This document shows positions 42,756 to 53,930 of a stretch of 64,000 nt of DNA, piece by piece; the stretch's first letter is position 1; every line of letters begins with the position of its first letter. A program made the position numbers and the translations under genes. The DNA is from Cordilura impudica (Eukaryota; Arthropoda; Insecta; Diptera; Scathophagidae): positions 28,942,959 through 29,006,958 of the forward strand of contig OY821522.1 in assembly GCA_963682025.1 (NCBI GenBank), read 5' to 3'. Under the pieces are notes generated by a model, which saw only the letters and a program-made list of their open reading frames with translations, was not told the DNA's origin and ran no database searches.

Positions 42756-43991
42756 TTAATATTGCCTCTTAGATTTTTCTTGTTCAAACGCAAGTTTTAA
42801 GCTTTCGATTTCAATTAACTTCAGTTTTAACTCGTTTTTTTCGCATAATTTTTTATGAACTTCGATGTCGTGCAACTCTCTGTTTTCATAGTGCTTTTCC
42901 AAAATATCACAAAGCCTGTTTAGCTTTTGGTTTTGAAATTTCATTTCATCGCGCTGCTCTTTCATCACTCGTGTAACCTTGTTCAGCTTTACGTCTATTT
43001 GCTGATCTCTCATAAGATCAACAATGGTTTTTAGATGCTGGTTTTCCTCAGCTAAAAGCTTGCTAAGATCAGGTTTGGATGAATTATATCTGGATCTTTG
43101 TAAAGGTGTTCTGTAGGCTGTAGATCTTTTTGGAGAAATTGGTGGTGGTGTATTTATTTTTGGATTGGGCGATGGAGTAAGTGGTGTGTTAAGATTTGAG
43201 TCAGTCAGTGGAGTACATGGCCTGGATTTTTTTTGAACAAGTGGTTCTTTTCGAGACAGACCTCTCTTTGATGTTGATGAGGTTTTATTTTTATTTGTAT
43301 TGCCTGTAGTATTTTTTGATGTAGAAGGAGCAGCATCAAATTCTTCATTTTCAAAATCTTTAAGGTATAAATTTACATCAAATTCAGAAAAACTTTCTGG
43401 CCTGGATCTTTTTTGAACAGGTTGTGCAGTTTGAGATAGTCCTCTCTTTGATGTTGATGAAGTCGTAAGTGGATTCTTATTACCTTTATAATTTTTTTGA
43501 TGTGGAAGGGTTAACATCAAGATCTTCATTTTCTTTCTCGGAACTTGAATTGAATTCAGCAAAACTTTTGCCTTTTAAGCCTCCAAAGGTTGTGTAAAAG
43601 CCGCAGATTCGTTGTATGGACTCCTCAATATCAGTCAAGACGTATTGATTGTAATTTCCACCACTAGTTTTTTGCGTTTCTGTTTTGTTGTGCTGCAACT
43701 TTTTCTTAACACAACACTTCCAATCTGACCAGGACTTTTTCCAACCATCAATGTCTTTAGACGGTGGCCCAGTGCCGTTTAATTGTGATATCAAGTCTGT
43801 CCAGTAAGAGTCCACAACAACCCGGTCTCCCTTAACAAACATCCTGGCTATATGTTGATGAAATTCCATGAACTCAATAAATATTCTTTCTTGGTCTGCA
43901 TTCCGATGTTTTCCCCTTTAACAAAAAATAAGTTCAAATAAATGTTTAAATAGAAATAAATAAATACTTACATGTTTTCTAATTTATTCTT
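42756..43991 (-). pseudogene. Harbinger accessory Myb/SANT-like protein, one frameshift
   Basis: Partner of the transposase in Harbinger elements; it binds DNA and helps import the transposase into the nucleus. An exon-intron boundary is visible at about 43,973 (GTAAGTATTT) with acceptor near 43,917. The next exon encodes a SANT-like trihelix (SYWTDLISQL … WKKSWSDWKCCVKKKLQH). The frame breaks near 43,495 after DLDVNPST. The other frame continues with Ser/Pro-rich repeats of an STSKRGLS type and a C-terminal coiled coil rich in Lys, Glu and Leu (LKLIEIESLKLAFEQEKSK). Convergent with the transposase, as is usual. Confidence 0.65.
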
Positions 43992-44668
43992 AATTTTTTT
44001 GGTTTGTTTTGGTTTTTTCTGTCAGAGTTGATTTTTGTAAGAAAAACAATTATTTTGTACAATAAAAAAAAGGTGGCAATACAACGTTAAATCGAAATCG
44101 TTAAATCGTTTTCGATTTTGTCATTTGATCATGACTTTCTCTTAATTTGGTAATAACATAAGTGTTAAAGTTATAAATGTATTTATTCGGCTAAAATATA
44201 AAATAAAACTAAATTCTTTATTTGTAATAAGTTGTATTTATTAGTTTTTTGGTGCAAAAGATACTGAAAATATCAATTCCACTTAGGAAATTGAAAGTGT
44301 TTTTATTCCACAAAAAATTATCGATTTTAATTTTCTACCAAATACGAATTCAATTCCACTTTCGTTACGATTTTGGTTCAGTGACATGCCTGATAATAGC
44401 ATTTTTAGTAAAATCAATTTATAAAACTAAGTAAAATAGATTACAGTAAAAGCGTTGATAAAGTTATACCGATAACAAATGATGTTAACTAAAAGTTTTA
44501 AAAAATAAATTATTATTATACTATTTAAAAAAACTCCCATTGTTTGTATATTAATTTTCCATCATGTAATTACATAATTGATTGAATGAAAATATCTATG
44601 TCAAAAATCAAAATTTTTTTTAAATAAATTTAAAAAAAATTTTTGATTTGGTTTTAGACCAGGTTCTG
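43992..44668. other. Right end region of the Harbinger element and AT-rich spacer
   Basis: CGTTAAATCGAAATCGTTAA at about 44,083-44,115 could be the Harbinger terminus, but its partner was not found on the left. The remainder, to 44,668, has no recognised feature. Confidence 0.35.
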
Positions 44669-44740
44669 ATGTTTATGTTGTACACTTACTTGGGTATACT
44701 GGTCAAGAGTTAAAAGAAAAACTAATTTGTTCTTTTTTCT

Positions 44741-44780
44741 CCAACGTATCGCCGGATTTTCCCGGCTTCTTCAGGGAGAT
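44741..44780 (-). ncRNA. Degenerate hammerhead ribozyme core of the Penelope-like element
   Basis: On the - strand: CTGAAGA, stem II GCCGG/CCGGC with loop GAAAAT, then GATAC. The first box fits CUGANGA. The second should be GAAAC, so one essential A is T. Penelope elements are known to carry hammerhead motifs in their terminal repeats. This copy should be inactive. Confidence 0.55.
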
Positions 44781-44856
44781 TTTATTACACTAAAAACACA
44801 TTGCATTATTACACCAAAATTACAATTAAATTTATTATACCTACTTAGTTTATAAT

Positions 44857-45410
44857 TTAAGACAATAATATATTACAATTAACACATATTTTGTCTACGT
44901 GCTCTATGTCTAGTGTTCTTGTTTTGTCAAAATCAGGTGTATGTGCATGATCTAGCATATGTTGTGCAATGCCGGTACTACTTCGTTTCTTTTTGATGTC
45001 TGTTTCGAGTTCTGTTAGTCTTGTGTTCAGTGATCGTTTTGTTTGCCCTATGTAGACTTGGTCACATTGTTCATTTCTTGTGCCTTTATACAACATTACA
45101 CACGTCTAATTTGTCTATCTTGTCGTTGGCGTTTTTGAATAAATTTTTTAACGTGCTGTTGGTTCTATGTGCAATTGTTATATTATTCTCTGGGATTATT
45201 TTTCTTAGTGATTTACTGTCAGTGAGGCTTTTTATATAGGCTACGCTTATATATCTCTTGTCAACATTTGAATTGTCTATTATTGCGTCTTTTTTAGTAT
45301 TATTTTTTGAATTCATTTTTCTATCTATTAGTGTTTTTATTATCTTTACCGGGTAGTCATTTTGTTGTAATATTTTTTTTCCAAAATTTGCTTGTTTTTG
45401 TTAATGAATT
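44857..45410 (-). pseudogene. Penelope-like element: C-terminal RT region and GIY-YIG endonuclease, one frameshift
   Basis: The upstream part (45,316-45,090) has YISVAYIKSLTDSKSLRKII and IAHRTNSTLKNLF, the region between RT and endonuclease in Penelope proteins. After a shift near 45,095 the endonuclease has QVYIGQTKRSLNTRLTELE (GIY-YIG domain, with Tyr, Gly and the catalytic Arg) and IAQHMLDHAHTPDFD. The usual RT catalytic motifs are missing because of 5' truncation. It ends at 44857. Confidence 0.75.
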
Positions 45411-45437
45411 GTCTATCACTAATATCTACTACCTTAC

Positions 45438-45933
45438 TTAAGGTGCTATTACACGAAGTGTTTTTTACATATGTACTGTCACTTTTTTTATCCATATGAA
45501 ATTCCTCATGTCTGTCAAAATTGTCTTTTACATATGATTCATAATTTTTGGTATCACACGTGCATATGTATTTCCGTATGACATAACCTCTAAATGTAAA
45601 CAACAGCTGATTTAATTTGTGAATTTACAAAAATTTATTGTTAAAAAAAAAAGTTTTATATTTTTTAATTGTTAATTAATACTACACAATTTATTTTTCT
45701 TTCAATATTAATCTTTAAAATTTACTCTGTTTTTCTTTCGCCACAAGCAGTGTTGTATTTTCATATGTTTGTCATGCAAAAATAGAACCTGTTCTAATTG
45801 AAAAATGTACTTGTGACTTTCCTCATGTATTGTACATAAACAATGTTTCATATGTATCACACGATACGTACAACTTTTGCTGTGGGAAAATTTGACAGTA
45901 CATATGTAAAAAACACATCATGTAATAGCACCT
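45438..45933. mobile_element. MITE with 42-bp terminal inverted repeats, in the Penelope element
   Basis: The left end AAGGTGCTATTACACGAAGT and the next 22 bases return as an inverted copy at 45,892-45,933 with three mismatches. Possible target duplication TTA on both sides. Non-coding. Confidence 0.75.
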
Positions 45934-46479
45934 TTATTAAGCTATATGCTGTGTTTATTTTTGTTTATTGTGGTGGAATGAATTATAATTAATTATTCTG
46001 CCTGTAGAAGTTGGTTTTGTATACCAGTCTAATAGAAGTTTGTTGTCTGATTTCTTTTAACTCTTGACCAGTATACCCAAGTAAGTGTACAACAAAAAAA
46101 AAATTTTGTTATATCATTTTTGTCGTCGCCACAAGTCTGCATGCAAAGTTTCAGCTCAAGTGGATTACGGGAAAAGGGTTAAAAATCGGGTTAAGGGTTA
46201 AAAGTTTTGTCGACAAGCAGCCAAGCAGACACTAGGAGTATAAAGGGACTAAAAACACATTTGTGAGGCAAATTTGGAAAATTTTAAAAATATTTTCAAA
46301 ATATTAACATTTTGTATGCAATCAACAAAAATATTAATCAACATGAAATTGGGTGTACGTTTAGTAATAACTAAGGCATAGATATCACAAATATCACAAC
46401 AGAAGATACTGATATTACAATATTTCTGCTACATTTACGTGAGGCAAAATGATAAGAAGATTTAGGGGTAGTCGAGAAT

Positions 46480-46665
46480 CATTTTATTGAAAATGGTGAA
46501 ATAATGTGCTGGTAATTGGCGATCTGAACGTTAGAATTGGTGAAGTACAACAAATAGTGTTCTCCTACATGGGAAGAAGAAATTCAAAAGATATGTCTAT
46601 AAATTGCAAGGGAAAAAAGTTTATGGAATTTATTGAAGATTATGGTTTGAATAGAATACGAACTG
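46480..46665 (+). pseudogene. Fragment of a non-LTR AP endonuclease
   Basis: An open stretch reads LVIGDLNVRIGEVQ (endonuclease GDxN block), then RRNSKDMSINCKGKKFMEFI and EDYGL, the usual order in LINE endonuclease domains. Both ends are lost. It belongs to a different family from the element at 30.5-35.8 kb. Confidence 0.6.
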
Positions 46666-46901
46666 CTCTCTTTGCTAGTTAACAATGAACTCACTTTATT
46701 CACAATTTTCCCTACCTTATATACCTAATTCTTAACACTAATAAAACACATATGTAGAAGTAATTATTTCCCATATAAAACGACTTATGGGGGAACTATT
46801 CTATTAATACAGACATCATTGACGACTCAATGTCTCTCGATGCGTGTGTGTATTGTCTATAAATACATTTAGTATGCTAAACATAAACATGCATACATAT
46901 A
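46666..46901. other. Non-coding spacer before copy A8
   Basis: No feature recognised. Composition (TATATACCTAATTCTTAACA) could be part of a solo LTR, but no partner is present. Confidence 0.3.
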
Positions 46902-47694
46902 ACAAGTAAGAAAATTAAAGTCGGTCTAGACCGACTATACGATAACCTATACCATGGTTTAGAGACCCTATATCTTCGGTCCAACTAATTGGATATAGAA
47001 AATAAGCGTAAACCAAATTTAAGTGCCATTGTTATTAATTTTTTTGGATGCAGATATGAAAAAGTTCATATCGGGTGCTATATTTATATGAGGACTAGGT
47101 CGAAAAATGAATCGATCCTAACTATATTTGGTAAAGTCACTTATACTTTGAAAAACTATGCACAAACCAAATTTGAGAAAAATCTGCGCATATTTTTGTT
47201 TTTTGATAGGTTTAAGTGAAGATCGGGAAGCAGCTCTATATGGAGCCTATGACTAAGAATTGTCCTATAGGGATTAGTTTTGGATTACTGATTAATGGAT
47301 GCAATGAATACATACAAACCCAATTTGACTGAGGTCTATGCGATAATTTGGATCTTATGGCAATTTATGTCGATTTCATAGGGGCCATTTGTATAGGGAC
47401 TAGGTCTGAACATGGACCGATTTTCACCAATTTCAATGGCGTTCATCCTATGGCCGATAAATGCTTATATACCAAATTTCATCAAAATATATTCATATTT
47501 GCGACCTGTAGTTTGATTACAAGGTTTACATGGACACACAGACGGACGGACGGACATCGCTAAATGGACTCAGAAAGTGATTCTGAGTCGATCGGTATAA
47601 TAAAAGATGGGTCTAGGTCAACTATTTTTGGTAGTTACAAACAGCAGCACAAAGTCATTATACCCAAACCACATAGTGGTATAGGGTATAAAAA
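46902..47694 (+). mobile_element. Family A element, copy A8
   Basis: Complete, more diverged. GGTCTAGACC palindrome, GACGGACGGACGGACA tract, and 3' hairpin ACCACATAGTGGT present. Confidence 0.85.
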
Positions 47695-48117
47695 GATCCC
47701 AAAGTACTGACAGTGAAGCTATGCAGGGTGGTATTTAAACACAATGATGGATTTCTGAAGGAAATCAATGAGTTGGTTTAAATCAGCGTTTTTGCTCTCA
47801 CACCTGCATGCACTCTCACATTAAACAAAATGAAAAAAAATCAATCAGTCTCTCATGAGCATTCAAGCGAAGAAGCGAATGAATGCAAATTTTGAATGTC
47901 AATTTTTGTTTAGCAATAATTTTTTCAATAAACCTAGTTGCAAGTTACAAATAAAACCATTATTGAACTAATTTTCGCAATTCATCAATTTATACGAAAT
48001 GTGAACTATTATGGTGTATCTAAAGGAAAAAATTTGATAAAAATAACAAGAACAAGATTTAATTACAAGATTTTAAATAACAAGATTTTAATATATTTCC
48101 ATATAATTTGAGAAAAT

Positions 48118-48420
48118 TAAATGAACATGTTAATATATTGGAAACTGTGTGTTTTAAAGTTTTTGATCAAATAGAAAATATTGAGTTACATAATAATCCT
48201 TTGTTATCAAAGTGTTGATATCATTAAAAATGAGAAATGACTTGAATCTACCGCTTATAACTGATATTGAGTTTTGGAAAAATATTAATGAAGCTTCATA
48301 TCCGAAATCAAAGAACGAAATGCATAAATCATATTCGATGTTTAAGTCAACATATATTTGTGAGTCTTCATTTCGTTCCTTAAAATTTGTAAAAAAAATA
48401 ATATGTGTGTATAGTTGACC
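48118..48420 (+). pseudogene. hAT/ZBED-type transposase C-terminal relic
   Basis: The frame from 48,212 reads LPLITDIEFWKNINEASYPK, then SMFKSTYICESSFRSLKFVK, the C-terminal dimerisation block of hAT-like transposases and the ZBED/GTF2IRD2 proteins derived from them. Upstream, in another frame, VNILETVCFKVFDQIENIEL may be an earlier part. No BED finger or catalytic region visible. Confidence 0.6.
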
Positions 48421-48534
48421 TTTTTTGTTGTTACATAATTTTAATTTTGGTTCGGCTTGAGGTCATAAATTTTAATAAAATAAAATAAAAACAGAATTGT
48501 TTTAAATTTTATTATCAATTTTTGTTTATTTAAA

Positions 48535-48585
48535 ACCCAATATTTCGATCGAAATCTTCGATCATCTTCAGAGGATCTATTTAAT
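48535..48585 (-). ncRNA. Hammerhead-like ribozyme core, probably from a Penelope-like remnant
   Basis: On the - strand: CTGAAGA, stem II GATCGAA/TTCGATC with loop GAT, then GAAA. Both conserved boxes (CUGANGA and GAAA) are intact. A stem I/stem III partner and the NUH cleavage site are not obvious within the immediate flank, so activity is uncertain. Only about 200 bp of the host element remains between the hAT relic and A9. Confidence 0.5.
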
Positions 48586-48634
48586 GAAATACGTACAAAA
48601 ACAAATAACACAATAAATACAAAATATACATATA

Positions 48635-49362
48635 ACAAGTAAAAAATTATAGTCGGTCTAGACCGACTATACGATACCCTATACCATGCGTTTAGAGACC
48701 CTATCTCTCAGGCCCAACTAACTGGATATAGAAAATAAGCATACACCAAATTTGAGTGGGATTTTTATTAATTTTTTTTCGCTGCAGATATGAAAAAGTT
48801 CATATCGGATGCTATATCCATATGGGGACTAGGCCCAAAAATGGACCGATCCTGACCGTGTTTGGTAAAGTCTCTTGTATTTTGTAAAAATATATACAAA
48901 CAAAATTTGAAAGGAATCCGTGCAATATTTTTGTTTTTTGATAGATTTAAGTGAAGATCGGGAAGCAGCTCTATATGGTGCCTATGACTAAGAGTTGTCC
49001 CATAGGGATCATTTTTGGACTACTGATTAATGGATGTAATATACACATACAAACCCAATTTGACTAAGATTTATGTGATAATTTGGATCTTATGACAATT
49101 TATGTTGATTTCATCCCATTGCCGATAAAAGCTTATATACCAAATTTCATCAAAATATATTCATATTTGCGACCTGCAGTTTGATTACAAGCTTTACATG
49201 GACACACAGACGGACGGACGGACGGACATCGTTAAATCGAATCAGAAAGTGATTCTGATTCGATCGGTATAATAAGAGATGGGTCTAGGTCAAATATTTT
49301 TGGTAGTTACAAACAGCAGCACAAAGTCATTATACCCAAACCACATAGTGGTATAGGGTATA
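48635..49362 (+). mobile_element. Family A element, copy A9 (internal deletion)
   Basis: Ends intact. A deletion near 49,105 joins GATTTCAT to CCCATTGCCGATAAAAGC. It abuts family B copy B2 head to tail. Confidence 0.85.
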
Positions 49363-50239
49363 ACAAGTAAGAGTGTTAAATTCGGCTGTGCCGAATCTTT
49401 GATACCCTCCACCTCGGTTTGAGTCTTGATAATAAATGTAAATGAAAAAGTAAACAATTTGTTAAACTTAATACCAAATTATTTCAGCAAATTCTTTGGG
49501 TTGGTTTTCTTCTTTTCTATTATTTCGGATTTATTTCGGTGTTTGCTTTTTGGTCATCGTGGTTGCTGATCGGCATGCATTTTGGTTATATACCTATATG
49601 CATGCGTTTCCGGTTATATGACATAACTTCTCGTTTAATTTAGTTTTTGCTAATTAAATAGCTCGCCCTAACCTCCATTGCAAAGGTAATGGTTGTGTAG
49701 AGTGGCTATATGCATTAAATCGTGCTAATTGGAGATGGCTGTATAGTTTCTTTTAACTGGCCAAATATTTCTTCATTGTGGCCATATAGGTCGGATGGAG
49801 TAACAAAATAATAACCAAAAAAAAAAGCTCTCTCAACTTTTTTTTAAAATATTGCCATATTTTGAAAACATAGAGAATAAATTTATAATAATAAATAATC
49901 AAATTAGGGATGAAAAACGCAAAAAACGAAAAGTCCCAAACATTTTAAATAAAATAATTTAATGTTATCTTTATTTTCTGAAAAACTTCAAATTTTCATC
50001 CAAAAAAAATTGTGAAAATTTATATATAAAAAATAACATTCTCATAAAATTACGTTTACTTATGTAACAATTTTTATGTTAGCAATTCTTAAATATCATT
50101 TGAGGTTTTCTTAAATTCATTGAATTTAAATTAATATCGACAAATCTGTTTTTCTATTTATTTAAATTGTAAAGAAGTGGCATCTCTGTCAAAATAAGCG
50201 AAAAACACAAAGAATAGAAAAAAACCAAGGTTCAGAAAA

Positions 50240-51030
50240 TACACACATGAAACACACAATGTTCTGTTCAAAAGCAGCCAACACATATCTTTATTTTCAT
50301 ATCAATTATGTGCGTTTCTAAATTTTCTACGGTGCCCAACACAACCATGACTGTGTTCGTTTTAATATTTCGTTATTTACACGAACATTTTTGTATCACA
50401 TACTTTTTGTTTCAATCACACATAAAGCACACATTTCTGAGTGTTGCTTTATTTGAAGTTCATGTTCTGCTACGTGTACTGAAAAAACAAACAAAACATG
50501 TACAATAAACAGGTTCGAGTTCAGTTATATTTTAAGTCGTGTTGTGGCTCGTGTAGTAAGAAAAAACAGAACATGTACAATAAACAGGTTCGAGTTCAGT
50601 TATATTTTAAGTCGTGTTTAAAATATAACTGAACTCGAACCTGTTTATTGTACATGTTGTGTTTTTTCTTACTACACGAGCCACAACACGACTTAAAATA
50701 TAACTGAACTCGAACCTGTTTATTGTACATGTTTTGTTTGTTTTTTCAGTACACGTACCAGAACATGAACTTCAAATAAAGCAACACTCAAAAATGTGTG
50801 CTTTATGTGTGATTTAAACAAAAAGTACCTGATAGAAAAATGTTCGTGTAAATAACGAAATAGTAAAACGAACACAGTCATGGTTGTGTTGGGCACCGAA
50901 GAAAATTTAAAAACAAACATAATTGATATGAAAATAAAAATATGTGCGTGTTGGTCTAAGTTATGTTTGTTTACATATATGTACGAGTTTTTTATTCAGT
51001 GTGTGTTTTTTTCTGAACTCTGAAAAAAAC
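50240..51030. mobile_element. Foldback element, about 390-bp inverted arms
   Basis: The left arm, from GTTCAGAAAATACACACATG, returns inverted up to TTTTTTCTGAAC, with a centre near 50,618. Each arm holds two direct copies of a 48-bp word (ACATGTACAATAAACAGGTT, CGAGTTCAGTTATATTTTAA, GTCGTGTT). B1 has an uninterrupted site (AAAAAACCAAATTACTTCGT); an A-rich target duplication of about 9 bp is likely. The two 66-codon frames at 50,308 and 50,720 are mirror images and not genes. Confidence 0.8.
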
Positions 51031-51671
51031 AAATTACTTCGTGTTTGACAGGATGATTTTATGTTTATGTTTAATACCTTTATTTTTTTTACTAATATTT
51101 CTGTTTATTTATTTGAAAATGAAATAATGAATTGAATATGCTATTTAATTTTTTTATTTATATAAAAAAGTTTTTTAAATTAAGCAAAATATTTTCACTA
51201 TTTCATGATTTTTATTTATGTATGACGACATTTCAACCTAAAAATTTAAGTTTTTATCGATTGGATAAACAACACAAAAATGGTTGTCGTTTAGATAACA
51301 ACAACAGCTGACTTTAACAATAGCGAATATCGTTTCAAAATTTTACTGATAATTTTGCAATTTTCTTTATTTTTACAATTCGACTATCGTTAAAAGAAGT
51401 TACTGAATCGCGGTACTGAAAAGTTATTAATCACCCTTATTCTATTTGGCGTCGTCAACATCGTCGTCAATTTTAAGTCAACATCACTTTAACTCAACAT
51501 CAACACCAGTTTGGTATTCCCTAAGAGTCTTAATACGATGTTGACTGTTTATCGATAATTTTAATAAAATACAACACACATATCTAATATTTGTGTCAGC
51601 TGATTTATTTTATTTACAATTTTCGTTGAAACAATTTTATTTGAAAAAAAATAAATACATATATTAAAAAA

Positions 51672-52927
51672 ATGTTTTTTCTTCTCGATGACAATTCCGA
51701 ATCGGATAATGAAGAAAATAAAAAAAATTTAATAGTGCAAAGAAAGTTTCTCAGACAGAAGTGTAACATATTTAAATTACCGGATGAAAAGTAAGTGGTA
51801 AATTCAAAGCTTCTATTTGCAAGAAATGCATTTTATTATTTATTTAAAAGGTTTAAAAGCTATTTTCGGCTAAACAAAGCAGCATTTAGGCATGTGCTCG
51901 AGACAATAGGACCTCATTTGAAAAGCGGGGTCAGGTCAACATTTATTCCGAACACCATCAAATTGGCAGCAACATTACGCTTTTTAGCCCAGGGCTCATA
52001 CCAGCTGAGTGTAGGAAATGATTTCAACCTGGGACTATCACAGCCAGTAGTATCGAAGATTCTGTCTGAAACTCTGCATGTCATGGAAATGACAGTTTGT
52101 CCACAATGGATAAAGTTTGATATGACAGAGGCTGAAAAAACTGAAGCCAAACTACATTTCTTTGAACAAACTGATTTTCCCGGCATTATTGGATGTGTGG
52201 ATGGAACACATATAAAAATTTTGGCCCCAAAGAAAGAAGACCAGCATCTGTACTTTAATCGTAAAGGATATTTTAGCTTAAATGCTATGATTGTAAGTTT
52301 GTAATATATTTTCGTTGTATATTATATATTCATAGACATTTCACATCAACATAGATTTGTGATCACAAAATGAGAATACGGTTTTTGGATGCCCGATACG
52401 CAGGTTCTTGTCACGATTCATTAATCTGGAACGTTAGTCAGGCAAGAAAAGAATTACAATAACGATATAATGCTGGTGACCGTAATACCTGGCTGTTAGG
52501 TAACATTTTAAGGTTAATTTAGATGACATTTATTAATTTAACTTTTTCGTCAGGTGATGCAGGCTATCCTCTTGAGCCATATTTGATGACGCCATATCGC
52601 TCAACTGTCCCAGGAAGTGCAGAGGCTAATTTTAATTTAAAACATGCTAAGGCGAGAAATATAGTTGAAAGAAGCATTGGTGTGTTAAAAAACCGATTTC
52701 GCTGCCTTCTTGGCGCACGTCAACTTCACTACACACCGGCAAAAGCAATTAAAGTTGTCAATGTTTGCGCTGCGCTTAACAATATATGTATTGAATATGG
52801 GTTGGACACTACATATGAGGAAACGCAAAACAACCAAAACGATATTGTGACGCATACCGACGCTGAAATTATACAAAGTTCTGAGGCATTTCAAATAAGA
52901 GAACTAATAAAACAAAGTTTTCTCTAA
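51672..52927 (+). pseudogene. Harbinger transposase, four exons, single in-frame stop
   Basis: Exons 51,672-51,790, 51,851-52,292, 52,355-52,499 and 52,554-52,927, each joined by GT-AG introns with phases that agree. Total 1,080 nt, 359 codons plus stop, the usual HARBI1 length. Conserved parts: SYQLSVGNDFNLGLSQPVVS, GIIGCVDGTHIKI (Asp 1), SCHDSLIWN (Asp 2), WLLG-DAGYPLEP across intron 3, and ARNIVERSIGVLKNRFR (Glu). The only defect is TAA at 52,460-52,462, soon after the second Asp. It cuts and pastes the element with help from the accessory protein. Not related closely to the copy at 41.5 kb. Confidence 0.85.
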
Positions 52928-53214
52928 TTTAAACTCAGTCTTTTAATTCATTTTTTTATTAAAACAAATAACAAATTAAATTATGTAATAAACAAAAACA
53001 TAACGAAAACAGAATTAATTTTTACTCAAATATTGCTGTTTAGTAGCTGAAGCTCCTTCTCCTTGATGGACAAACTAATTTTTTTAATTTTTAGTTCAGC
53101 CTCATGCATCTCTTTTTCTCTTTCACTTCTTTCTGTTGTTAATTTTAAGTTCTTTTCTTCTATATCCAATAATTGCTAGTGAAACTTATTCATGTCTCTT
53201 AGGCTACGTTTTAC

Positions 53215-53930
53215 TGACGACATACAATTCGTCCGTCAATAGCTTTGCCTGTTCATTACTATGCTTTTTAAGTAATTCATAGTTGCCGTTAGAATTTTGT
53301 TCTTTTTTTTTGGCGTAGAACAAATTAACTTTCTTTTTAAAGGGGTTTCATTTCGCGTAGAAGTGGTTGCAGAATCCAATTTTCGACTTACACTTTGAGG
53401 TGATGTTAGCTCATTTGTCAAATCCAAATAAACACTGTCAGTCATTTCTTCTGCTATTTCTAGAATCTCGTGTTCTGTGTTTTGGCTTTGACATTTGCCT
53501 CCTTGAACAGCACCCTCAGGGTTTATTTGCTTTTGAAATTGGAGCAGATTCGCCACAGATTCCTCTAAGGGGCTGAGTGTCAGCTGCGTAAATATGCCGC
53601 CTCCAGTAGCCTTACACTCGGATTTGTTCGTAATCAATTTTTTTTTTACTTTAAATTTTAAGTCCCGCCAAACCTGCAAGAATAATTTTGCCATACAACA
53701 TATTTTTGTAAAACACGGCTAATTTACTGTACCTTTTGCCACTCATCACCAGTTCTTTTCGGTGGGCCAACAGCATTTAGCACTTTGGAAATACTTTCCC
53801 ACTGTTCCTTATAATTATTCGGAACAGTGCCCCTACGAAATCCTTTTGCAAGTGGGGGATTTTTTTCCAATTCTTCCACCAATTTTTCGAATTGGCTTGA
53901 GTTTGTTATTTTTATTTTCTTATTTTCCAT
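53215..53930 (-). CDS. Harbinger accessory Myb/SANT-like DNA-binding protein, two exons
   Basis: Exon 1 from ATG 53930 (NSSQFEKLVEELEKNPPLAK … QWESISKVLNAVGPP … GDEWQK). A short intron GTACAG … CTTGCAG (about 53,732-53,673) follows. Exon 2 begins in phase with VWRDLKFKVKKKL, completing the SANT-like trihelix. The rest is acidic then basic, with a frame ending at 53236. A coiled-coil-coding stretch at 53,040-53,230 (rich in Glu/Lys/Leu in another frame) suggests that the normal C-terminus is longer and that a frameshift lies near 53,236-53,260. The N-terminal domain is intact. Confidence 0.65.

Larger units (their letters stand above)
44669..46095 (-). mobile_element. Penelope-like element, 5'-truncated, bounded by inverted repeats
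   Basis: The word TGTACACTTACTTGGGTATA and the adjoining CTGGTCAAGAGTTAAAAG at 44,674-44,711 return inverted at 46,055-46,092. Between them are a GIY-YIG-coding fragment, a hammerhead-like core and a MITE. Inverted partial terminal copies are usual for Penelope elements. Confidence 0.75.

Noticed and set aside
45346..45603. 85-aa frame near the Penelope element taken as extra RT sequence
   Set aside because: Most of it is translated from the MITE at 45,438-45,933; only the last residues are Penelope.
50308..50920. Two 66-aa frames with almost the same sequence on opposite strands, looking like a divergent gene pair
   Set aside because: They are mirror readings of the foldback inverted repeat, with no start context, domain or codon bias of a gene.
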